Positions 37,750-49,124 are shown, counted from the stretch's first letter. The stretch: DNA of 64,000 bases from Neorhizobium huautlense (GCF_030811685.1 NZ_JAUSRF010000003.1:186001-250000); one strand, 5' to 3'. Notes: generated by a model from the sequence alone, not told the origin. Made by a program: numbers and translations.

Positions 37750-38184
37750 CTATTCTTCTCCGTCGAACGCCGTCCGGGCAGCCGCGACGGCGTCGTGGTT
37801 TTCAACTGCCCATATCCACACGTTGCAAAAGGCCGCACCCAGTGTAAGTCCGAGTGGCGAAAGGCTGTATTCCACCTTGGGCGGCACGCAGGCATATGTC
37901 TTTCGCACTACCAGTCCGTCGCGTTCCATGCGGCGCAAAGTCTGGGTCAGCATCTTCTGGCTGATGCCGGTGACGTGTCGCGCAAGATCGGAAAAACGTA
38001 GCGTGCCTTCGTCCCAAAGCGTGTCGAGAATGACCACGGTCCACTTGTCGGCAAAACCGGAAATCATCTCGCGCACCAGTCCTTCGATACGCGGATCAAC
38101 ATTACTCGGATAGTCGCGAGCCTTATAGCTCTCCGCGCGCGCCATTTCGTCAGTAGTGAAGCCCGGCCGCTGCTGCGTGGTCAT
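37750..38184 (-). CDS. HxlR-family transcriptional regulator
   Basis: A 144-residue winged-helix regulator. The family core is visible: IEGLVREMISGFADKWTVVI, LRFSDLARHVTGISQKMLTQ and LRRMERDGLVVRKTYACVPP, then VEYSLSPLG. HxlR proteins often respond to reactive electrophiles; no N-terminal Cys is present, but Cys residues occur in TYACVPP and AAFCNVW. ATG 38184 is used; a clear Shine-Dalgarno is not evident. The promoter carries the motif shared with the convergent SDR gene, implying autoregulation plus control of the SDR. Confidence 0.9.
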   Translation of the reverse strand: MTTQQRPGFTTDEMARAESYKARDYPSNVDPRIEGLVREMISGFADKWTVVILDTLWDEGTLRFSDLARHVTGISQKMLTQTLRRMERDGLVVRKTYACVPPKVEYSLSPLGLTLGAAFCNVWIWAVENHDAVAAARTAFDGEE

Positions 38185-38194
38185 GATCGTTTTT

Positions 38195-38216
38195 CCATAT
38201 AGTCACTCAAAGTAAG
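38195..38216 (-). promoter_or_regulatory. Candidate HxlR operator upstream of its own gene
   Basis: On the minus strand, CTTAC (38216-38212) is followed after 8 bases by ACTATATGG (38203-38195), the same arrangement as in front of the SDR gene. It ends 11 bp before the hxlR-type start codon. Confidence 0.5.
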
Positions 38217-38247
38217 TTCCTATGGAAAAGAGAGCATTCAAGCAAGA

Positions 38248-39726
38248 CTATGCCGCCTGGCGCGGGAAAAAGATCGCCCTTGCCGGATCGAAATCATACT
38301 GGTTTTCGAAATCGGCCGCATCTGCCGCCAGTTGGCTGACGGCGGCCAGAATGAAATCGACCTTGGTATCCGGCAGCAGAACGCTGAAATTCAGACGCGT
38401 GAAACCCGGCTTGCGGATTTCCTCACCAGAGATAATGGCGCGTCGCATCTCGTCGGATTGCGCGGTATCGATCTCCAGCAGGCGATGGACATAAGGTCCC
38501 GCACAGGCGCAGCCGCCGCGTGCCTGTATGCCGAAGCGGTCGCTCAGCATGCGGGTTACGAGTTGCTGATGCACATAACCGCCTTTGCCGTCGCGGATGC
38601 GGAACGAAAAGATCGGCAATCGATGCGGTTCGGCAAGGCCGAGAAGCTCGAGGTTGGGCACGTCACGCCATGCCGTAAACGCCCGTGCGGCCAGTTCGCG
38701 GTTGCGACGATCCATGATCGCAGAGCCGATTGCGTCCTTGACAATGAAGGCGAGGGAGGAGCGGATGTCTCCGATCACATTCGGTGTGCCGGCCTCTTCG
38801 CGCGCCTCGATATTGTCGCTGTAGTCATGGCCAGCCGGCGAGACGAACTTCACGGTGCCGCCGCCCGGCCAAGATGGTTTTGTCGTTGCGGCTGCATCCT
38901 TGCGCAGGATGAGAATGCCCGACGAGCCCGGGCCGCCGATGAACTTGTGTGGAGATGTGACGATCGCGTCGATCTCCACGCCGGCCTTTGGCGTCATCGC
39001 CATCTGCACATAGGGGCCTGCACCGGCATAATCCCAGATCATTTTCGCGCCGGCCGCCTTTACGCGCTCCGTAATGCCGGCCACGTCGCTGAGGATGCCG
39101 GTAATGTTGGACGCGGCGGACAGGCTGCAGATGGTGAGGGCAGGCGCATCATCGCGAAGCGCCGCCTCGAGCTGGCTGAGGTTCGGGCCACCTGACGGAC
39201 ATTCCTCGATCTCGACGATCTCCGCGCCGCTTTCACGCCAGGGCAGGATGTTGGAATGGTGCTCGTAGGGGCCGATGATCACACGCGCCCGTCGGCCTGC
39301 CGCGATGGCATCGGTTATGCCGAACAGTTTGACCAGCCGGTTGATGCCTGAAGTTGCGCCCGAACCGGTAAAAACCACCGCATGACGCTGATCCGCGCCA
39401 CAGAACCCGGCAATCAAGGCTCTTGCTTCGCGGCGCAGGCGGGTCATGAAGCCACCGCAATAGGACGCTTCGGTGTGGCTGTTGGCGTAATAGGGCAGGA
39501 CCTCTTCCAGAACAAAACGCTCGATCGAAAGAAGTGCTCGGCCGGAGGCCACATAGTCCGCGTAAACGAGCTTTTTTACGCCGTAGGGACCATCGAGTGT
39601 CGCCTCCCCGCCCACGAGGTCGTCATGCAGATGGGCGATCCGGTCGGCCTTGTCCGCTAAGTCCTGACGGAACTGCGAGAGCGGCGAAAGCTGTGTCTTC
39701 GGGATTGCCAGTGCGGCGGTCTGCAT
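38248..39726 (-). CDS. Class V aminotransferase (cysteine desulfurase-like PLP enzyme)
   Basis: A 492-residue pyridoxal-phosphate enzyme, longer than typical SufS/IscS (about 400). The N-terminal domain has LDGPYGVKKLVYADYVASG; the cofactor Lys261 lies in TSPHKFIGGPGS; FTGSGATSGINRLV and GPYEHHSNILPWRESGAEIV are class V landmarks. The C-terminal GIQARGGCACAGPYVHRLL contains Cys residues where desulfurases keep their active-site Cys. No Suf/Isc scaffold is nearby, so the role may be desulfuration or lyase activity on an amino acid. It is divergent from an Lrp-type gene, which probably controls it. The family is clear; the substrate is not. Confidence 0.88.
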   Translation of the reverse strand: MQTAALAIPKTQLSPLSQFRQDLADKADRIAHLHDDLVGGEATLDGPYGVKKLVYADYVASGRALLSIERFVLEEVLPYYANSHTEASYCGGFMTRLRREARALIAGFCGADQRHAVVFTGSGATSGINRLVKLFGITDAIAAGRRARVIIGPYEHHSNILPWRESGAEIVEIEECPSGGPNLSQLEAALRDDAPALTICSLSAASNITGILSDVAGITERVKAAGAKMIWDYAGAGPYVQMAMTPKAGVEIDAIVTSPHKFIGGPGSSGILILRKDAAATTKPSWPGGGTVKFVSPAGHDYSDNIEAREEAGTPNVIGDIRSSLAFIVKDAIGSAIMDRRNRELAARAFTAWRDVPNLELLGLAEPHRLPIFSFRIRDGKGGYVHQQLVTRMLSDRFGIQARGGCACAGPYVHRLLEIDTAQSDEMRRAIISGEEIRKPGFTRLNFSVLLPDTKVDFILAAVSQLAADAADFENQYDFDPARAIFFPRQAA

Positions 39727-39800
39727 GGTCGGCTCCGGTCAAGAGGGGCATGACCGCGAATCTAATCGGTATTTAGCGCGCAAACATCACTTGTTTTTTT

Positions 39801-39819
39801 ACAAAATTCAATGTTTTGT
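39801..39819. promoter_or_regulatory. AT-rich dyad, candidate Lrp operator
   Basis: ACAAAA-N7-TTTTGT lies in the 99-bp region between the divergent aminotransferase and Lrp-type genes. AT-rich dyads are typical Lrp/AsnC targets. It overlaps an alternative ATG at 39811, which favours ATG 39826 as the regulator's start. Confidence 0.4.
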
Positions 39820-39825
39820 TGTCGT

Positions 39826-40308
39826 ATGATCGACAAAGCAGAAAAAATAGACGGTTTTGATCTGAAGATTCTGACACTCCTGCAATCAGATGCACATCTG
39901 TCGCAGCGGGAACTGGCGGAAAAGGTTGGCCTGTCGCAAAATGCCTGCTGGCGCCGGCTGCAGCGCCTCACGGCGATCGGCATGATCCGTGGCGCTCACA
40001 GCAATATCGATCTGTCGGCACTGGGCTTCGATCTGACGGTGTTCGTGATGATCCGCACCCGGCATCATTCGAAACAATGGATCGACGATTTTCGCGCCCA
40101 TGTGGAGCGTCTGCCGGAAGTGATCGATTTCTACCGTATCGGCGGCGACTGGGATTATCTGATCAAGGTCGTCACCAGAGGCATGGCCGGTTACGACGCC
40201 TTTTATCAGAAGCTGGTGACCGATTTCGATCTGGCGACGGTCACCGGCTTTTTCTCGATGGAAGCGATCATCGACAACCGTGCCGTGGATCTCGGCCGGT
40301 TGAAATGA
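39826..40308 (+). CDS. Lrp/AsnC-family transcriptional regulator
   Basis: A 160-residue regulator with an N-terminal helix-turn-helix (IDGFDLKILTLLQSDAHLSQ, then RELAEKVGLSQNACWRRLQR) and a C-terminal RAM/AsnC effector domain (EVIDFYRIGGDWDYLIKVV, then YDAFYQKLVTDFD). It is probably an amino-acid-sensing regulator of the divergent class V aminotransferase. ATG 39826 is preferred to ATG 39811 because the upstream codons lie in a candidate operator and add no family sequence; neither has a strong Shine-Dalgarno. It is convergent with the M14 peptidase gene, 15 bp away. Confidence 0.92.
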   Translation: MIDKAEKIDGFDLKILTLLQSDAHLSQRELAEKVGLSQNACWRRLQRLTAIGMIRGAHSNIDLSALGFDLTVFVMIRTRHHSKQWIDDFRAHVERLPEVIDFYRIGGDWDYLIKVVTRGMAGYDAFYQKLVTDFDLATVTGFFSMEAIIDNRAVDLGRLK

Positions 40309-40323
40309 TCTCTCTGTGTGCCG

Positions 40324-42060
40324 TTATACGGCAGGCGCGTCAGCCTGCAGCAACTGCCAGGATTCGTAGGCAGAAATCACCGTTTCCATCTGCGCCGTGT
40401 GGCCGGTGATGAAATCGTCGCCGTAAATCGTTTCATCCGGGTATTCGGTGATCAGCGTCAAAGGCACGGTGTGGCGGTCATCGATCGATGACAGGCAGGG
40501 GAAACCGTTGATGATGCGGAAACCCGTTTCGCCGGCATGGGTCTCGTATAGCGCGATCTGGCGGTTGTTGTATTCTAGAATGCCCGGAATGGTGCCGAGA
40601 TGGCGGGTGACGTGGTCGAGCATGGCTTCCGCCTGTTCCGTCCAGCCTGCGTGATGGCGCATGACGAGGAAAAAGCCTTTTGGCAGCGTCCACATGGCAA
40701 AATTGCGCGGCACGTAACCGGAAAGCGGGCGCGTCCATTCATGCGACGGATAGCCGTGCAGGTTCACATGCAGCTTTGCGCCGCTCAGGTCCTGCGCCGC
40801 AAAACGGATCGCCTTTTCGTTTAGATGCTCGCCGGAATTTTCGCGGGTGCGATATTCGAGGTCGTCACCAAGGGCTGTGTAACGGGCGGCATGGTGCATG
40901 TGGCGCGGATTGTCGACGCGCAGGCGCTGATGAAGCGCGTAACCATCCGGGTTTTCCAGCGGCGAGATGGTGAAATGCGCATTGGCGCGCTGCTTCAGGG
41001 CACGGGCAGCGCGAATGGCGCCGACGATGCCGGTCGTTTCGTTCGGATGCTGTCCGCCACTGATCATCACGGCAGCTTCCGGGCCCTTGATGTATCGGGC
41101 CGAAAGCAAGCGTCCTGAGCGGGAATTGGCGTTAAACTCTTCGCCGCCGATATCGGCCAGCAGCTTTGCCATCTGGCTGGCTGCCGGCGGTTCGGTGGCG
41201 GTATCGATCGCCTGTTCCTTGCCGTCGAGGAATCCGGTCGTCAGTGGGCGGGTTTCGACGCGGATCGTGATCTCGCCTGTGCTTTTGACGATCTCGGGTA
41301 CGATCTGGCCGGGTTTCAGGCCACGATCGCCGAGAGGACGGCCGGACTTTTTCTGGAAAAACTCGAGTAGTGAGAAATAAAAGTCTTCATGCAGCGCTTC
41401 CCGCAGGCTCACCACCTCATCGCCGACCGGCAGGTCCATATCCTCGGCCGGATGCGAAACGCGGATGTTCAGCTCTTCGAAATAGGGTTCGGTTGCGCCC
41501 CAGTCGTGACCGGCAATTGCATCGATGGCACTGTGGAACAGCTTTTCGTAATCGGTTTCCAGACGCTCGCCCGACGCATCGCCTTCGGCACGATACCAGC
41601 CGGTCGGCGAGACATTGGTTTCGCCGACGACATCCTCATGCACGCGGTTCGGCACCAGTACTTTCAGCGTTTCGCTCTGGCCGTTGCGGGTCAGCGTCAC
41701 GTCGTAAAAGAATTCGCCGTCCTCGCGGGCGACAAACTCGATCTTTGCGTCGCCCACCAGCGATGCCAGCGGATAGGCTTCCAGTCGAAACCGGTTGGCC
41801 GGGGCATTGGCATGCACCGGATAACGCACTTCGATGGCTGTCACGCCGGCAAGGTCGATCTCTTCGAGGAAGGTGAAGAGAAGCGGCTTGTAGGCGCTGC
41901 GGATGCGGGCGGTGATGCCCTTGTCCTTCAGCGCCTGCTCAGTTGCGCGGCGGCTCTTCGTGTCGTCGAATGTCCATGCTTCGAAGGACAGGCCGGGCTT
42001 GGCTCCCATGACCAGAGTTTCAAGAGTACGCTCGATTGAAGTCTCGAAGATCGTGGTCAT
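40324..42060 (-). CDS. M14-family zinc carboxypeptidase-like protein
   Basis: A protein of about 578 residues, last gene of the pxp/ABC operon. An N-terminal half of unknown fold (residues 1 to about 290) precedes a peptidase M14 domain with the zinc motif HPNE (His338, Glu341), the substrate-binding NPDGYALHQRL and a third-ligand His in LHVNLHGYPSHEW. There is no signal peptide, so it should act in the cytoplasm on imported or lactam-derived amide substrates. ATG 42060 was chosen for its 10-bp distance from AAGG; ATG 42069 is the alternative. The start is 31 bp downstream of the permease stop. Confidence 0.85.
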   Translation of the reverse strand: MTTIFETSIERTLETLVMGAKPGLSFEAWTFDDTKSRRATEQALKDKGITARIRSAYKPLLFTFLEEIDLAGVTAIEVRYPVHANAPANRFRLEAYPLASLVGDAKIEFVAREDGEFFYDVTLTRNGQSETLKVLVPNRVHEDVVGETNVSPTGWYRAEGDASGERLETDYEKLFHSAIDAIAGHDWGATEPYFEELNIRVSHPAEDMDLPVGDEVVSLREALHEDFYFSLLEFFQKKSGRPLGDRGLKPGQIVPEIVKSTGEITIRVETRPLTTGFLDGKEQAIDTATEPPAASQMAKLLADIGGEEFNANSRSGRLLSARYIKGPEAAVMISGGQHPNETTGIVGAIRAARALKQRANAHFTISPLENPDGYALHQRLRVDNPRHMHHAARYTALGDDLEYRTRENSGEHLNEKAIRFAAQDLSGAKLHVNLHGYPSHEWTRPLSGYVPRNFAMWTLPKGFFLVMRHHAGWTEQAEAMLDHVTRHLGTIPGILEYNNRQIALYETHAGETGFRIINGFPCLSSIDDRHTVPLTLITEYPDETIYGDDFITGHTAQMETVISAYESWQLLQADAPAV

Positions 42061-42091
42061 GGGTGTCATGCCTTGCTGTGTATCGAAATGT

Positions 42092-42940
42092 TTATCTGGA
42101 AGTGCGACCGGTCGGGTCGAGGCTGTCGCGCAGCCAGTCGCCGAGCAGGTTGAGGCCGAGCACGGTGAGCAGGATGGCGAGGCCCGGGAAGACACTGACC
42201 CACCATGCGGTCTGCAGATAGGTGCGGCCATCGGCCAGCATGCCGCCCCAGCTCGGAATGGTCGGATCGACGCCGAGGCCGAGGAAGGTCAGGCTGCTTT
42301 CGAGCAGAATGTTGTTGGCAACGTTGAGCGTCATCAGCACGATCACCGGGCCGATCAGGTTCGGCAGCAGATGCTGGAAGATGATGCGCCAGTCTTTGAC
42401 GCCAATTGCGCGGGCCGAAAGTATGAATTCGCGCTCACGCAACGTCAGCACCGAGCCACGCACGAGGCGGGCATATTGCACCCATTGCGACACGATCAGC
42501 AGGATGATCGTGTTGGTGAGGCTGCCGCCGACGATGGCGATGAAGGTGATGGCAAGAAGGATGAACGGCATGGCGAGCTGCAAGTCGGCGAAACGCATGA
42601 CCAGCATGTCCCAGAAACCGCGGTAATAACCGGCGATCAGGCCCATCAGCACGCCAAAAATGACGGCGCCGATAACGGAGGTGAAGCCGACCAGAAGCGA
42701 AATCTTGCCGCCGGCGACAACGCGCGCCAGCACGTCACGGCCGAGTGGGTCGGTGCCGAACGGGAAGGCCGGGTTGGTGAACGGTTTTGCCAGACGCGCC
42801 ATCAGGTTGATCTTTTCCGCGCCGCCCGGAAACAGCAGATCTGAAAACAGCACGGCGAGGCAGATGATGACGGTCAGCGAAATGCCGAGAATGAATTCGA
42901 GGCTCGCGAAGCGCGACAGGCGGGAGGTTTTTGTTGCCAT
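42092..42940 (-). CDS. ABC transporter permease, DppC type
   Basis: A 282-residue inner-membrane permease. After the first helix comes FPFGTDPLGRDVLARVVAGG, the DppC hallmark; then ADLQLAMPFILLAITFIAIV, the coupling region ARAIGVKDWRIIFQHLLPN and ESSLTFLGLGVDPTIPSWG. It follows the DppB-type gene after 6 bp. Part of the peptide-class importer of the pxp operon. Confidence 0.93.
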   Translation of the reverse strand: MATKTSRLSRFASLEFILGISLTVIICLAVLFSDLLFPGGAEKINLMARLAKPFTNPAFPFGTDPLGRDVLARVVAGGKISLLVGFTSVIGAVIFGVLMGLIAGYYRGFWDMLVMRFADLQLAMPFILLAITFIAIVGGSLTNTIILLIVSQWVQYARLVRGSVLTLREREFILSARAIGVKDWRIIFQHLLPNLIGPVIVLMTLNVANNILLESSLTFLGLGVDPTIPSWGGMLADGRTYLQTAWWVSVFPGLAILLTVLGLNLLGDWLRDSLDPTGRTSR

Positions 42941-42946
42941 TGTCGT

Positions 42947-43870
42947 TTACTCCGTGCGGATGCGGGGATCGACGAGGCCATAGGCGATGTCGACCAGAAG
43001 GTTGATGCCGACGATCATCAGCGACAGAACGGTGATGACGGCCTGAAGCACCGGATAATCACGGGCAGCCACTGCATCGAATGCAAGCGTGCCGAGACCC
43101 GGCCAGTTGAAGACACGCTCGATGACGACGATACCGCCGAGCAGGCCGCCGAACTGAAGGCCAAAGTAGGTGATCAGCGGAATGGCGCAGTTGCGCAGCG
43201 CGTGTTTGTAGAGAACCTTGCTTTCGGAAAGACCCTTGGCGCGCGCCACCATGATGTATTGCGACTGCAGCGTTTCCAGCATCGAGGTGCGCACGAGGCG
43301 GACATTGGTCGCCGTCAGAATGACGCCCATGGTGATGGCCGGCATCACGTAGCTGGCAAACCCGCCCATGCCGCTTGGCGGCAGCCAGCCGAGCGTGATG
43401 GCGAACAAGAGCACCAGCATGGTGGCGAGCCAGAAATTCGGGAAGGAGAGGCCGATCAGCGAAAAGATGCGGATCGCCTGGTCGGCGGCTGAACCACGCG
43501 AGGTGGCGGCCTTGATGCCGAGCGGGATCGACAGCGCGATCGACACGAACATCGAGATGAAGGCGAGCAGCAGCGTGGCCGGCAATGCGTCTGATATCAG
43601 CATCGAAACGGAGGTGCCTCCGTTGAAACTGCGGCCGAAATCGAAGCTCACCATGCCTTTCAGGAAGGTGAGGTACTGCACGATGAACGGCTGGTCGGTG
43701 CCGAGCGAAGCGCGAATACGCGCCAGATCGTCTTCCGTCATGCTGCCGCCGCCCTGGAACATCATGAGGGCTGGATCGCCCGTCAGGCGAATGGCGAAAG
43801 AGACGACGAGCGTGATGGCGATGACGACGAAAATCGCCTGTAGCAATCGCTTGATGAGGAAACCGGCCAA
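42947..43870 (-). CDS. ABC transporter permease, DppB type
   Basis: A 307-residue inner-membrane permease. It starts MAGFLIKRLLQAIFVVIAIT; typical parts are RASLGTDQPFIVQYLTFLKG, FDFGRSFNGGTSV and the coupling region ARAKGLSESKVLYKHALRN. Six predicted helices. It pairs with the DppC-type subunit that follows. A stem-loop separates it from the receptor gene upstream. Confidence 0.93.
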   Translation of the reverse strand: MAGFLIKRLLQAIFVVIAITLVVSFAIRLTGDPALMMFQGGGSMTEDDLARIRASLGTDQPFIVQYLTFLKGMVSFDFGRSFNGGTSVSMLISDALPATLLLAFISMFVSIALSIPLGIKAATSRGSAADQAIRIFSLIGLSFPNFWLATMLVLLFAITLGWLPPSGMGGFASYVMPAITMGVILTATNVRLVRTSMLETLQSQYIMVARAKGLSESKVLYKHALRNCAIPLITYFGLQFGGLLGGIVVIERVFNWPGLGTLAFDAVAARDYPVLQAVITVLSLMIVGINLLVDIAYGLVDPRIRTE

Positions 43871-43897
43871 GTTCTCGTTCCTAAAAGAGAAGTCCAG

Positions 43898-43923
43898 CCT
43901 CGCCCGCGGGGATGCGGGCGAGG
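43898..43923 (-). promoter_or_regulatory. Intercistronic stem-loop after the binding-protein gene
   Basis: CCTCGCCCGC and GCGGGCGAGG form a perfect 10-bp stem with the loop GGGGAT on the plus strand (ATCCCC on the transcript), 26 bp downstream of the receptor stop codon. No T-tract follows, so it probably stabilises the upstream message rather than ending it. Confidence 0.6.
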
Positions 43924-43949
43924 TATCGTTTCGTTTGAAGTAACGTCGG

Positions 43950-45485
43950 TTAGTCGACGGTGACTTCGTTCAGCTTCAGCCGGTTATCCGGAGGAGCGAT
44001 GAAGCCCTTGACCCGCTTGTTGATGCCGAAGATGGCGTTGGTGTTGTAAAGCGGCAGTTCCAGCGCGCGTTCGGCAGCGTAGGCGCCAACTTCCTTGAGG
44101 ATCTTTTCGCGCTCGGCACGGTCGGTCAGCGGACGCTGGGATTCCAGCAGCTTGTCCATCTTCTCGTCCTTGTCGTAGGGGTTCCACTTTTCGCCCGAAT
44201 GGTACATCGCGTAAGCGGTGTTATCGAAGTCGAACGTCCAGCCGCCCCACTTCTGCTGGAACATCGCGCCGGTCTTGCCCTGCGGGATGATGTCATTGGT
44301 AATGACGTTGGTCTCATAAGGTTTAATCGTGGCGGTGATGCCGACCATCGACAGGTAGCTGGAAATAACCTGCGCGACTTCGTTCATCGTCGAGTCATTG
44401 CCGCGGATGTCGATCTGCAGGGCGGTACCGGCCTTCACGCCGGCTTCAGCCAGCAGCTTCTTTGCGCCTTCCGGATCGTAGGGGATAGCCTTGAGCTCCG
44501 GGTCGTAACCGAAGGAAAGGGCGCTCTGGAAGCTGACGATTTCCGATGCCTGGCCGGCGAGGATCGACTGCACAATCGTGGCGCGATCAACGGCCATGAT
44601 GATCGCGTGGCGCACCTTCGGATCGGCGGTGATGCCGTCGCGGGTGTTGAAGCGCAGCGCGTCAACGGTCGGGCCGGGAACGGAAAGGATCTCGAGCTTG
44701 CTGTCGGCTTCGATGACCGGCAGCATGCCGATCGGAATGGTCGGCGGGATCACCAGGTCGACGCGACCGGCCTGCAGTTCGGCAACGGCAGTCGCCGGCT
44801 CTGCGATGAAGCGGTATTCGAGTTCAGAAAGTTTTGGTGCACCACCCCAGTAATCCGGGTTGGCTTCCAGCTTGATGTTGACCTTCGGCTGGTAGGACGT
44901 GAATTTGAATGCGCCCGTGCCGACCGGGTTGAGGTTGAAGTTGTCCTCACCCTTTTCGGTGATGTATTTCGGCGGAACGATCATGCCACCATAACCGGCA
45001 AGCTTGGTCAGAAGAACCGGATCCGGTGCCTTCAGCTTGAGATCGACCGTGTAGTCGTCGATGACCTCGACGCTTTCGATCGAGGTGTAGTTGGAACGCT
45101 GCGGGCCCTTGGCACCCTGTTCGCCGAGAAGGCGCTCAAAAGTGAACTTGACTGCTGCTGCGTTGAAATCTTCGCCATTGTGGAACTTTACGCCCTGGCG
45201 CAGCTTGAAGCGCAGGCGCTTGCCTTCGTCCAGCTCTTCCCAGCTTTCAGCGAGGCCGGGGACGATCTTGAGGTCCGGACCGCGATAGGTCAGGCCGTCA
45301 AAGATGTTGGTCGCAACGGCGGACCACTGAACGAGGAACGTGTCGATCGGGTCCCAGCTGCCCGGATCCTGCGGCGTCGAAATGGTCATCTTGCCGGCGG
45401 CAAAGGCCGGGGCGGCGGAAAGTGCGGTGCCGGCGAGAGCGAAAGCCACGAAAGCCGACGCCAGTCCCCTTTTGAACGTTGTCAT
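43950..45485 (-). CDS. Periplasmic binding protein, SBP_bac_5 family (DppA-like)
   Basis: A 511-residue ABC receptor of the dipeptide/oligopeptide class. The signal peptide is MTTFKRGLASAFVAFALAGT with likely cleavage at AFA-AG. The mature part has LAESWEELDEGKRLRFKLRQ, GVKFHNGEDFNAAAVKFTFE and ANPDYWGGAPKLSELEYRF, all standard. In this operon the ligand may be an oligopeptide, pyroglutamyl peptide or another amide or lactam compound; sequence alone cannot tell. Confidence 0.93.
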   Translation of the reverse strand: MTTFKRGLASAFVAFALAGTALSAAPAFAAGKMTISTPQDPGSWDPIDTFLVQWSAVATNIFDGLTYRGPDLKIVPGLAESWEELDEGKRLRFKLRQGVKFHNGEDFNAAAVKFTFERLLGEQGAKGPQRSNYTSIESVEVIDDYTVDLKLKAPDPVLLTKLAGYGGMIVPPKYITEKGEDNFNLNPVGTGAFKFTSYQPKVNIKLEANPDYWGGAPKLSELEYRFIAEPATAVAELQAGRVDLVIPPTIPIGMLPVIEADSKLEILSVPGPTVDALRFNTRDGITADPKVRHAIIMAVDRATIVQSILAGQASEIVSFQSALSFGYDPELKAIPYDPEGAKKLLAEAGVKAGTALQIDIRGNDSTMNEVAQVISSYLSMVGITATIKPYETNVITNDIIPQGKTGAMFQQKWGGWTFDFDNTAYAMYHSGEKWNPYDKDEKMDKLLESQRPLTDRAEREKILKEVGAYAAERALELPLYNTNAIFGINKRVKGFIAPPDNRLKLNEVTVD

Positions 45486-45543
45486 TTACCTGTTCCTCTT
45501 CAGATGCTTTGCGATTGTGTCGCGGTTTATGATCCGGGTTTCC

Positions 45544-47357
<1,814 letters not shown>

Positions 47358-47361
<4 letters not shown>

Positions 47362-49124
47362 GTCCGTGTCTCCGGCTTGGTCTGTTCGGTCGTTGAATTT
47401 TTGTCGCTGGCGATGCGGGCGATGACGGCGCCGGCGGTCTGGGAGGAACCGGCTTCGGCGAGGATGCTGATGGTGCCGGAAACCGGTGCGGTGACCGCCG
47501 TTTCCATCTTCATCACGTCCATCATTGCCAGAACTTCACCTTTTTCGACAAGTGCGCCATCGGAAACATTCCAGTGAACGAGAAGGCCGGGCACGGGTGC
47601 AAGCACTGCTCCGGCATCGTTCTCTTCACTTGTCTTGTCACTGTTCGAGGCCGATGAAAGTGGGCCCAGCAAACGCAGGAATGCATCGGGAATGCCGATT
47701 TCCACACGCTTGCCGTCGATTTCGATCTGGCCGCGCAGAAGGCCGGCGCTCGCTATAGGAGCGGGACGGCTGACGGATTCCAGCGCCTCAGTGAAATCGG
47801 TTTCGATCCAGCGGGTGTGGACACGAAAATCCCTGGCGAAATCATCATGCGCGATGACGGCGCGATGGAAAGGCAACACGGACGGCACGCCTTCGATGGC
47901 AAATTCATCCAGAGCGCGGCGGGCGCGGGCAATCGCTTGGTCGCGGGTAGCCCCCCAGACGATCAGCTTGGCTGACAGCGAGTCGAACATCGGCGGAATG
48001 GCCGAGCCGGTGACGACGCCGGAATCCAGACGCACACCGGGGCCGGACGGAGCCGTGAACTGTGAAATCTCGCCGGCGGACGGCAGAAAACCACGACCCG
48101 GATCTTCCATGTTGATGCGGAATTCGATGGCATGGCCGCGCGGTTCCGGCATTTCCGTCACGCTGATCGGCAGTCCTTCGGCGATGCGGAACTGTTCGAT
48201 GACGAGATCGAGACCGGTTGTCTCTTCTGTCACAGGATGTTCCACCTGCAGGCGGGTATTGACCTCGAGGAAGGAGATCACGCCATCGGCGCTGAGCAAA
48301 AATTCCACCGTGCCCGCACCGGTGTATCCGGCTTCCGCGCAGATGTCGCGAGCGGCAGAATGGATTTTTTGGCGCTGTTCATCGGAGAGAAAAGGCGCAG
48401 GTGCTTCCTCGACAAGTTTCTGGTTGCGACGCTGCAACGAGCAATCGCGGGTCCCCACCACCAGAACATTGCCGAGACGGTCCGCCAACACCTGCGCCTC
48501 GATATGCCGCGGGCGGTCGAGAAACTGCTCGACATAACATTCGCCGCGACCAAAGGCGGCCACCGCTTCACGCGTGGCCGATGAAAACAGTTCTTCGACT
48601 TCACCAAGGTCGCGCGCGATCTTCAAACCGCGTCCGCCGCCGCCATGCGCCGCCTTGATGGCGATCGGCAGGCCGAATTTCTTTGCGAAAGAAAGCGCTT
48701 CGGCCGGGGAGGAAATCGCCCCATCGGAACCGGCAACCAGAGGTGCGCCGACCTTCTGGGCAATCGCGCGGGCCTTCAGCTTGTCGCCGAGCGCTTCGAT
48801 AACCTTCGGCTTGGGGCCGATCCAGATGAGGCCGGCATCGATGACGGCCTGCGCAAACTCGCTGCGTTCCGAGAGAAAGCCGTAGCCGGGATGTACGGCA
48901 TCGGCGCCGGAGCGTTTGGCGATGGAAATCAGTTTGTCGATATCGAGATAGCTGCCCTTGGCGGTCACGCCATTCAGTGCATAGGCCTCATCGGCCAGGC
49001 CTACGAACAGCGCGTCGGCATCGGCATCGGCGTAAACGGCGACCGAGGTCAGGCCGTAATCCTTGCAGGCCCGGATGATCCGCACCGCGATCTCGCCGCG
49101 GTTAGCTATCAGAACCTTTTTCAT
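47358..49124 (-). CDS. Biotin carboxylase with C-terminal biotin carboxyl carrier domain
   Basis: A 588-residue protein joining a biotin carboxylase (residues 1 to about 450) to a BCCP domain (about 505-580). The carboxylase has the N-domain [23 protein letters not shown]-grasp loop [28 protein letters not shown] and active-site [19 protein letters not shown]. The carrier domain has the biotin-attachment motif VMKMETAV with Lys539. No acyl-CoA carboxyltransferase gene is nearby; instead the next gene upstream encodes fused PxpB-PxpC, whose fold supplies the carboxyltransferase half of urea carboxylase. ATG 49124 is better spaced from AGGA than ATG 49130. Overlaps both neighbours by 4 bp. Confidence 0.9.
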
